A DNA stretch of 9,944 nt from Ruminococcaceae bacterium UBA7101. GTDB lineage: Bacteria; Bacillota; Clostridia; Oscillospirales; Acutalibacteraceae. The position numbers and the translations under genes are program-made. Under the pieces are notes generated by a model. It was not told where the DNA came from, did no database searches, and worked only from the letters and a program-made list of their open reading frames with translations. The stretch is taken from the NCBI GenBank assembly GCA_002493325.1, contig DKYL01000006.1, positions 1-9,944 of the forward strand, read 5' to 3'. Shown here piece by piece: positions 1 through 4,062 of this stretch (the first letter of the stretch is position 1; every line of letters starts with the position of its first letter).

Positions 1-26
1 ATATGTAAATATAATAAATAAAGAAT

Positions 27-53
27 GAACAAATAATTAACGCTTATTTGTTC
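27..53. repeat. Perfect AT-rich inverted repeat upstream of the first gene
   Basis: GAACAAATAA (27-36) is exactly complementary to TTATTTGTTC (44-53) around a 7-nt loop, giving a 10-bp stem. Only a short T run follows (54-56), so as an intrinsic terminator for a gene left of the window it would be weak. Its right edge abuts a TTTACA -35-like box at 54-59, which also allows an operator role. The pairing is seen; the function is inference. Confidence 0.55.
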
Positions 54-82
54 TTTACATATTTAATCATTTTTGTTATTAT
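54..82 (+). promoter_or_regulatory. Candidate sigma-A promoter for the membrane protein gene
   Basis: TTTACA (54-59), a 17-nt spacer and TATTAT (77-82) make a good match to the vegetative promoter. A start site 6-8 nt further on would fall at about 89, leaving under 10 nt before the start codon and clipping the AGGTGAT ribosome site at 88-94. That is unusually tight, so the real promoter may lie further upstream. Confidence 0.4.
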
Positions 83-94
83 TTAGTAGGTGAT

Positions 95-628
95 ATGATG
101 AAAAATACGTTAAAAGCAGCAATGTGCGGTGTTTTGTCGGCACTTTCGGTCTTGCTGCTGTTCTTCGGCGGAGCATCATTTCTGTTTGCCTATATAATGC
201 CGATGGTTACAGGACTCATAATGATAATGCTGAAACGTGCCTGCGGTACACCGTGGGCAGTTACTGCATTTGTTTCTGTATCGTTTCTTTCCTTTATGCT
301 TGTGGCTGACAGAGAATGTGTTCTGATGTATATTCTGTTTTTCGGATATTATCCTATCCTGCATCCGTCTATTGAAAAAATCAGCTCAAAGCTGATCAGA
401 TGGGCGGCAAAGCTTTTGGTATTCAATATTATGATAACGGTTGTTCAGCTTATTTTGGTTTATATATTCGGTATTCCTTTTCTTGAAGAGGGAACGGGAA
501 AAATATTTATCCCTGTATTTGCTGTACTTATGAATGTGATGTTTGTTGTTTATGATATGCTGATAAACAGGTTAACGCTTTTATATAAGCTCAGGCTTGA
601 AAAGAAAATTAAAAAGTATTTTAAATAA
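95..628 (+). CDS. Conserved integral membrane protein of unknown function
   Basis: A 177-residue, strongly hydrophobic protein with about six likely transmembrane segments, near residues 8-26, 28-48, 53-71, 74-92, 104-128 and 136-157. It ends in a basic, presumably cytosolic tail rich in Lys (165-177). A short motif FFGYYPIL (82-89) is the most distinctive feature; I associate it with uncharacterised clostridial membrane proteins but recall no tested function. The compact helix-rich layout is reminiscent of small substrate-binding (S) subunits of ECF transporters, but no family signature supports that. Two ATG codons are adjacent (95 and 98); AGGTGAT at 88-94 suits the second slightly better, giving 176 residues. 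The gene stands alone and converges on spoVAC across a shared hairpin. No function is assigned. Confidence 0.8.
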   Translation: MMKNTLKAAMCGVLSALSVLLLFFGGASFLFAYIMPMVTGLIMIMLKRACGTPWAVTAFVSVSFLSFMLVADRECVLMYILFFGYYPILHPSIEKISSKLIRWAAKLLVFNIMITVVQLILVYIFGIPFLEEGTGKIFIPVFAVLMNVMFVVYDMLINRLTLLYKLRLEKKIKKYFK

Positions 629-632
629 ACAG

Positions 633-665
633 CAGGGCAGCCTATGCCGCCCTGATTCTCTTATT
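633..665. terminator. Bidirectional terminator between convergent genes
   Basis: CAGGGC (633-638) pairs with GCCCTG (649-654), with one extra G-C pair inside past a mismatch. Downstream on the plus strand is the T-rich stretch 656-665; on the minus strand the stem is followed by a T-rich stretch overlapping the end of the first gene. It lies in the 35-nt gap between two converging genes, so it probably serves both. Confidence 0.65.
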
Positions 666-1107
666 AGTAAAGATGAAAAATAAAAATTATCAGACCATAC
701 AAAAATGATGACGCAATGCCATATACTATTACAGGTCCTGCAATGGTGAACATCTGGGCTGCTGTTCCGAGTATAAAGCCTTCGTGCTGAAATTCAAGGG
801 CAGGGGATACAACGGAATTGGCGAAGCCTGTAATCGGAACAATAGTTCCTGCTCCTGCATGACGTGCTATCTTGTCAAAAACGCCAAGCCCTGTCAAAAT
901 AGCTGTCAGAATAATCAGTATTCCCGACGTTCCTGCATTTACCTCTTTTTCATTTAGTCCTGCATTTTGCAGCAGCATCATAATAACCTGACCGATTGTG
1001 CAGATAAGACCGCCGAATAAAAATGCTTTGATGCAGTTCAAAAGCTTAGGCGAATTAGGGCTTGCCTTATCAACCATTTTGCTGTAATCATCCTTGCTGA
1101 TACTCAT
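664..1107 (-). CDS. spoVAC: Stage V sporulation protein AC (SpoVAC)
   Basis: SpoVAC is a small membrane protein of the SpoVA complex of the spore inner membrane, which moves calcium-dipicolinate during spore formation and germination. In B. subtilis SpoVAC itself has been reported to act as a mechanosensitive channel. The 147-residue length is normal for the family (about 150). The N-terminal stretch with LLNCIKAFLFGGLICTIGQ (22-40), the block GAGTIVPITGFANSVVSPALEF (85-106, quoted in parts: GAGTIVPITG, FANSVVSPALEF) and FTIAGPVIVYGIAS (120-133) are typical. Membrane segments lie near 26-47, 60-76, 88-102 and 117-144. ATG at 1105-1107 follows AGGGAG (1115-1120 on the minus strand) at 7-nt spacing. 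Usually spoVAC is followed by spoVAD and spoVAE; here the next gene downstream is an unrelated convergent one, so this copy is alone. No convincing forespore (sigma-G) promoter was found. Confidence 0.93.
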   Translation of the reverse strand: MSISKDDYSKMVDKASPNSPKLLNCIKAFLFGGLICTIGQVIMMLLQNAGLNEKEVNAGTSGILIILTAILTGLGVFDKIARHAGAGTIVPITGFANSVVSPALEFQHEGFILGTAAQMFTIAGPVIVYGIASSFLYGLIIFIFHLY

Positions 1108-1123
1108 ATAATCACTCCCTGTT

Positions 1124-1150
1124 TAATTGTTTACAATAAAATAACAATTA
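1124..1150. repeat. Inverted repeat in the spoVAC/ABC divergent intergenic region
   Basis: TAATTGTT (1124-1131) and AACAATTA (1143-1150) are exactly complementary with an 11-nt spacer, putting the half-sites about two helical turns apart. A nested ATTGT-tt-ACAAT (1126-1137) shares the left arm. It lies between the spoVAC ribosome site and the -35 box of the ABC gene, a sensible place for a regulator to bind. The role is inference. Confidence 0.4.
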
Positions 1151-1155
1151 TGCAC

Positions 1156-1184
1156 TTGACATTTTTGATTATATTTTGTAATAT
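1156..1184 (+). promoter_or_regulatory. Sigma-A promoter of the ABC ATPase gene
   Basis: Perfect -35 TTGACA (1156-1161), 17-nt spacer, -10 TAATAT (1179-1184). Transcription would start near 1191, leaving about a 28-nt leader with CGGAGG (1206-1211) 7 nt before the ATG. The palindrome TACAA-t-TTGTA (1192-1202) sits right at the predicted start and could be an operator. Confidence 0.75.
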
Positions 1185-1191
1185 CATAATA

Positions 1192-1202
1192 TACAATTTG
1201 TA
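1192..1202. promoter_or_regulatory. Palindrome TACAAtTTGTA at the ABC gene start site
   Basis: An 11-bp perfect palindrome around a single central base lies at the predicted transcription start of the ABC ATPase gene, where a bound repressor would block RNA polymerase. It shares the TTGT/ACAA core with the repeat at 1124-1150. No regulator gene is present nearby to assign to it. Confidence 0.35.
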
Positions 1203-1218
1203 AAACGGAGGCAATATT

Positions 1219-1965
1219 ATGCATCTTATTGAAGTTCGTGATGTGTATAAAATATATAATCCCGGTGAAAACCAGGTTAACGCCCTTGACGGTGTTTCAA
1301 TTACCATTGACGAGGGTGAGTTTGTTGCAATTATCGGTCAGTCAGGCTCAGGTAAATCAACACTGATGAATATGCTTGGTCTGCTTGATACTCCTACAAG
1401 CGGTGAATATTATATTAACGGAAAGCTTGTTGATGATTTGACTGATGACCAGATGAGCGCTATCAGAAATGAGCAGATAGGCTTTATTTTCCAGGGCTTT
1501 AATCTGATTGCTTCACTTTCTGCTCTTGAGAATGTTGAGCTTCCTCTTGTTTACCGCGGTATGAAAAAGGATGAAAGAAGACAGATTTCAAAGGACGCAC
1601 TTGAGCGTGTAGGTCTTGGCTCACGTATGCATCATCTCCCTGCAGAAATGTCGGGCGGTCAGCAGCAGCGTGTGGCTGTTGCAAGAGCGATAGCTGCTCG
1701 TCCTCCTGTTATTCTTGCGGATGAACCGACAGGTAACCTTGACACCCGTTCTACCAAGGATGTTATGGCTATTCTCCACGAGCTTAAGGATGAGGGAAGA
1801 ACCGTTATTGTTATCACCCACGATAATGAGATTGCTGAGGAGGCAGAGCGTGTTATCCGTGTTCGTGACGGCAAGGTTGTTGAGGATTATATTAATCCCG
1901 GCTATGAGGCTAAATACGGCAGAGACTCTAAAAAAGATAATAAGAAACCTATTGATGAGGGTTAA
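1219..1965 (+). CDS. ABC transporter ATP-binding protein, LolD/MacB class, without a permease
   Basis: A 248-residue ATPase that would power an ABC complex at the inner face of the membrane. All catalytic elements are visible: Walker A GQSGSGKST (40-48), Q-loop Q92 in FIFQGFNLI, signature SGGQQQR (145-151), Walker B VILADEP (164-170), D-loop NLD (173-175) and switch His201 in ITHD. The spacing, FQGFNLI and PTGNLD place it in the LolD/MacB/FtsE-like class, whose partners are MacB/FtsX-type permeases used for export or envelope signalling rather than nutrient import. A hydrophilic tail of about 30 residues after residue 218 ends in a Lys/Asp-rich stretch. CGGAGG at 1206-1211 fixes the ATG. The gene has its own promoter and terminator, and no membrane partner is encoded on either side, so its permease must lie elsewhere. 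The substrate cannot be told. Confidence 0.93.
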   Translation: MHLIEVRDVYKIYNPGENQVNALDGVSITIDEGEFVAIIGQSGSGKSTLMNMLGLLDTPTSGEYYINGKLVDDLTDDQMSAIRNEQIGFIFQGFNLIASLSALENVELPLVYRGMKKDERRQISKDALERVGLGSRMHHLPAEMSGGQQQRVAVARAIAARPPVILADEPTGNLDTRSTKDVMAILHELKDEGRTVIVITHDNEIAEEAERVIRVRDGKVVEDYINPGYEAKYGRDSKKDNKKPIDEG

Positions 1966-1971
1966 TGATTT

Positions 1972-2012
1972 AAAGGTCAATTAAGCACAGTCTTTTTTGA
2001 CCTTTTTGTTTT
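1972..2012 (+). terminator. Intrinsic terminator after the ABC ATPase gene
   Basis: AAAGGTCAA (1972-1980) pairs exactly with TTGACCTTT (1997-2005) around a 16-nt loop, followed by TTTTTGTTTT (2003-2012). The long loop is slightly unusual, but position and T-tract are right, 6 nt after the stop codon. Confidence 0.75.
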
Positions 2013-2040
2013 GACAAAGTACGGATTGCTATTGTATAAT
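2011..2040 (+). promoter_or_regulatory. Near-consensus sigma-A promoter for the mini YjbR-like gene
   Basis: TTGACA (2011-2016) and TATAAT (2035-2040) are both perfect, separated by 18 nt. It starts at the last bases of the preceding terminator's T-tract. The predicted start near 2047 gives a leader of about 29 nt containing GGGAG (2064-2068). It probably also feeds rimM-trmD, as only 40 nt separate the genes. Confidence 0.8.
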
Positions 2041-2075
2041 CATATAAGCATTGATAATTTAATGGGAGAATAATT

Positions 2076-2255
2076 ATGAAATATGATTGGATTGATGCGT
2101 TTCTGCTGAGCAAAAATGGTGTCGAAAAGGTCTTTAAGACAGAGGGTGCTGTGGCTGACGAGCTGCTCAAGGATATGCTTGATAAATCCTACCGTTTAGT
2201 TTTGTCAGGCTTCAGTAAGAAAAAACAGAACGAGATACTGAATCATATTTCTTGA
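2076..2255 (+). CDS. Small 59-residue protein resembling an internally shortened MmcQ/YjbR protein
   Basis: ATG at 2076 is preceded by GGGAG (2064-2068) at 7-nt spacing and by a near-perfect promoter; the frame closes with TGA at 2253-2255. The 59-residue product is soluble, charged and probably helical. Its first part, YDWIDAFLLSKNGVEKVFK (3-21), resembles the opening of MmcQ/YjbR family proteins (usually about 115 residues), and its second part, DELLKDMLDKSYRLVLSGFS (28-47), resembles the closing helices of the same family. The central beta-rich part is absent. This likeness comes from remembered family patterns, not a search. YjbR proteins are often called DNA-binding but have no firm biochemical role. 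The gene could be a genuine compact form, the relic of an in-frame deletion, or an unrelated small protein. Position before rimM-trmD suggests co-transcription. Confidence 0.75.
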   Translation: MKYDWIDAFLLSKNGVEKVFKTEGAVADELLKDMLDKSYRLVLSGFSKKKQNEILNHIS

Positions 2256-2264
2256 AATATGATT
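2241..2264. repeat. Perfect hairpin over the mini gene's stop codon and the rimM -35 region
   Basis: AATCATATTT (2241-2250) and AAATATGATT (2255-2264) are exactly complementary around a CTTG loop. The stem includes the last codons and the final base of the stop codon of the 59-residue gene, and the possible rimM -35 box (2252-2257). No T-tract follows, so it is not a standard terminator. It may protect the mRNA end, attenuate transcription, or bind a regulator. Confidence 0.5.
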
Positions 2265-2280
2265 TATAATTATATATAAT
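2252..2280 (+). promoter_or_regulatory. Possible internal promoter for rimM-trmD
   Basis: TTGAAA (2252-2257), 17-nt spacer, TATAAT (2275-2280). A start near 2287 would leave only about 9 nt before the rimM ATG, with the ribosome site GGTGA (2287-2291) at the very 5' end. The match is good but the geometry is doubtful in this AT-rich gap. Confidence 0.4.
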
Positions 2281-2295
2281 GTCATTGGTGATGCT

Positions 2296-2805
2296 ATGAA
2301 ACAGTTTTTAGAAGTGGGAATGGTTAACAATACCCACGGTATCAGAGGTGAGATTAAATTTACACTCTGGTGTGATGATATAAATTATTTAAAACAGCTT
2401 AATGTCCTTTATCTTGATGATAAGGGCGAAAAGCCTGTTAAAATTATTTCTGTAAGACCGCAGAAGAATATTGCAATATTAAAGCTTGAAAATATAAATA
2501 CCATTGAGCAGGCTGAGGAGTTTAAGGGCAGAGTGCTTTACTGCAACCGTGATGATGCTGTGATTGATGAAAATGCAAATTATATTGCTGACCTTATCGG
2601 CTGCTATGTTGTAGATGTTGATACAGAAGAGGAATACGGACAGGTTAAGGACGTGCTCAATTATGGCTCCTGTGATATATATGATATTGAAAGCTGGGGC
2701 AGGCATACGTTAATACCTGCAACCCCTGATATTGTTAAAGAAATTAATACCGAATATCAGGTCATAAGAATAAAAAAGATGAAGGGCTTATTTGATGAGG
2801 ATTGA
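2296..2805 (+). CDS. rimM: Ribosome maturation factor RimM
   Basis: RimM binds ribosomal protein S19 and helps assemble the 3' (head) domain of the 30S subunit. The 169-residue length is standard. The N-terminal barrel carries VGMVNNTHGIRGEI (7-20) and IEQAEEFKGRVLY (70-82); the C-terminal PRC-barrel starts at ADLIGCYVVD (98-107) and includes the family's IPATPDIVKEI (140-150) and the closing KKMKGLFDED. The start at 2296 gives the expected short lead-in to VGM; its ribosome site GGTGA (2287-2291) is weak and only 4 nt away. The stop overlaps the start of trmD by 11 nt, so the two are translationally linked. The usual rpsP and KH-domain gene upstream are missing; a 59-residue protein stands there instead. 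Confidence 0.95.
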   Translation: MKQFLEVGMVNNTHGIRGEIKFTLWCDDINYLKQLNVLYLDDKGEKPVKIISVRPQKNIAILKLENINTIEQAEEFKGRVLYCNRDDAVIDENANYIADLIGCYVVDVDTEEEYGQVKDVLNYGSCDIYDIESWGRHTLIPATPDIVKEINTEYQVIRIKKMKGLFDED

Positions 2806-3526
2806 TATACTTACATTGTTTCCTGCCATGTGTGACACGGTAATGGGTGAGTCCATTATCGGCAGAGCAAGGCAGGCAGGCAAGGTTGAAATAAATTGTG
2901 TTGATATACGTGATTATACGCTTGATAAGCACAGGCGTGTTGATGACAAGCCTTACGGCGGCGGAATGGGTATGGTTATGGCACCACAGCCGATTTTTGA
3001 CTGCTTTCAGGCTCTTTGTGATGAAATCGGTGCAAGACCTCATCTGATTTATTTAACACCGCAGGGGAAATGCCTTACGCAGGAAAGAGTTAAGGAGCTT
3101 GCCAAAATGGACAACATTGCACTGCTTTGCGGACATTATGAGGGTATTGACGAGCGTGTTATTGAGGCACTGCAGCCTGAGGAGATTTCTGTTGGTGATT
3201 ATGTGCTTACAGGCGGAGAGCTCCCTGCACTTATTGTTGCAGATTCCGTTTCACGTATGCTGCCGGGTGTTTTGAGTGATGATGAGTGTTTTGAGGAGGA
3301 GAGCCATTATAACTCTTTGCTTGAGTATCCTCAGTATACGCATCCTGCAGAATGGCAGGGCAGAACAGTGCCCGAGGTTCTGCTGTCAGGGCATCATGCG
3401 AATGTGGACAAATGGCGGCGTGAACGCTCCCTTGAGCGTACCTTTTACCGAAGACCCGATATGCTTGAAAATGCCCAGTTGTCGGACAAGGATAAGGCGT
3501 TTTTGTCGAAACTCAAAAAAGAATAA
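2795..3526 (+). CDS. trmD: tRNA (guanine-37-N1)-methyltransferase TrmD
   Basis: TrmD transfers methyl from S-adenosylmethionine to N1 of G37 next to the anticodon, preventing +1 frameshifts. The 243-residue protein starts MRIDILTLFP, the normal opening, so the ATG at 2795 is preferred over the TTG 3 nt earlier; AAGGG (2782-2786) lies 8 nt before it, inside rimM. The SPOUT trefoil-knot cofactor site is intact: PYGGGMGM (53-60), LLCGHYEGIDERV (110-122), ISVGDYVLTGGE (131-142). The C-terminal tRNA-binding domain has HPAEWQGRTVPEVLLSGHH (183-201) and WRRERSLERTFYRRPDML (207-224). Gap-free alignment from memory to E. coli keeps Arg154 but puts Glu at 169, where E. coli has the catalytic Asp; YTRP also reads YTHP. 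rplS, the common downstream neighbour, is absent. No clear terminator follows. Confidence 0.95.
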   Translation: MRIDILTLFPAMCDTVMGESIIGRARQAGKVEINCVDIRDYTLDKHRRVDDKPYGGGMGMVMAPQPIFDCFQALCDEIGARPHLIYLTPQGKCLTQERVKELAKMDNIALLCGHYEGIDERVIEALQPEEISVGDYVLTGGELPALIVADSVSRMLPGVLSDDECFEEESHYNSLLEYPQYTHPAEWQGRTVPEVLLSGHHANVDKWRRERSLERTFYRRPDMLENAQLSDKDKAFLSKLKKE

Positions 3527-3607
3527 AAATTTATGTGAAAATTGCACAAATAACAGTAATTTATTTTGTTTGTAATTAACAAGTCAAACGAACTTTTTCT
3601 CAACTTA

Positions 3608-3635
3608 TTGACCGTTTTGATTTTGGTGCTATAAT
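3608..3635 (+). promoter_or_regulatory. Strong promoter of the HPr gene
   Basis: TTGACC (3608-3613), 16-nt spacer, TATAAT (3630-3635), with an extended -10 TG at 3627-3628 compensating for the shorter spacer. The start near 3642 gives a leader of about 64 nt ending in GAGAGG (3692-3697). The 81 nt between trmD and this promoter hold only AT-rich sequence without a convincing hairpin or gene. Confidence 0.75.
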
Positions 3636-3705
3636 ATGTATAGTAAGCAATTATAAATAAGATATAGATTATATGTTGTGATTTTAGGAATGAGAGGTTT
3701 TAACT

Positions 3706-3969
3706 ATGTTCGTTAAAGATGTTAAGGTTGAAAATCAGGTTGGTTTACACGCTCGTCCTGCAACTTTCTTTATTCAGAAGGCTAATGAATTCAAGTCATC
3801 CATCTGGGTTGAGAAGGAGGAGAGAAGAGTTAACGCTAAGAGCCTTTTAGGTGTTCTTTCATTAGGCATTATGGGCGGTACCGATATTCGCATTATCGCT
3901 GACGGTTCTGATGAAGAGGCTGCTGTTGAGGGTCTTGTTAATCTTGTTAAGTCAGGCTTTGCTGAATAA
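3706..3969 (+). CDS. ptsH: HPr phosphocarrier protein of the PTS
   Basis: HPr carries phosphate from enzyme I to sugar-specific EIIA proteins and, in Firmicutes, is a carbon catabolite signal. The 87-residue protein has the active-site block QVGLHARPAT with His15 and Arg17, and the regulatory block VNAKSLLGVLSLGI with Ser46, the site used by HPr kinase. Having both marks it as a true HPr rather than Crh, which lacks His15. Less usual are Trp34 and the acidic/basic stretch EKEERR (36-41). GAGAGG (3692-3697) sits 8 nt before the ATG. The gene is transcribed alone, between its own promoter and a strong terminator, with no enzyme I or EII gene nearby. Being unlinked leaves a small chance that it is a specialised HPr paralogue rather than the main ptsH. 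Confidence 0.92.
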   Translation: MFVKDVKVENQVGLHARPATFFIQKANEFKSSIWVEKEERRVNAKSLLGVLSLGIMGGTDIRIIADGSDEEAAVEGLVNLVKSGFAE

Positions 3970-3991
3970 TCAACGGCTGTTTTACAATTTT

Positions 3992-4023
3992 AGCACAGTG
4001 TTGTCACTGTGCTTTATTTTTTT
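3992..4023 (+). terminator. Intrinsic terminator of the HPr gene
   Basis: AGCACAGTG (3992-4000) pairs perfectly with CACTGTGCT (4005-4013) around a TTGT loop, followed by TTATTTTTTT up to 4023. A classic strong terminator; it rules out starts for uvrC near 4009. Confidence 0.92.
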
Positions 4024-4032
4024 GCGTTTCTG

Positions 4033-4041
4033 TGTTATACT
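4033..4041 (+). promoter_or_regulatory. Possible extended -10 promoter for uvrC
   Basis: TG-T-TATACT (4033-4041) is an extended -10 with no recognisable -35, as the HPr terminator occupies that place. A start near 4048 gives a leader of about 15 nt containing AAAGGGG (4049-4055). It is the only candidate found between the HPr terminator and uvrC. Confidence 0.35.
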
Positions 4042-4062
4042 TTAACTGAAAGGGGTGATTGC

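Noticed and set aside
1121..1165. A sigma-G promoter for spoVAC (TGCATA on the minus strand near 1149-1154)
   Set aside because: The -35-like GCATA is present, but the matching -10 at the right spacing agrees poorly and would lie too close to the ribosome site.
1621..1980. A 119-codon open frame on the minus strand inside the ABC ATPase gene
   Set aside because: It is the antisense shadow of a fully conserved ATPase; the translation has no recognisable family pattern and no ribosome site.
3527..3607. A terminator after trmD (ACAAATAA against TTATTTTGT)
   Set aside because: The pairing is short, bulged and all A-T apart from one pair, with no clear T-tract.
3642..3705. A regulatory RNA in the HPr leader
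   Set aside because: The 64-nt leader is AT-rich with no stable stem or conserved-looking motif.
4009..4062. Extending uvrC to an ATG-like start near 4009
   Set aside because: The added residues are encoded by the HPr terminator stem and T-tract, are unlike UvrC, and GTG 4063 has a fine ribosome site.
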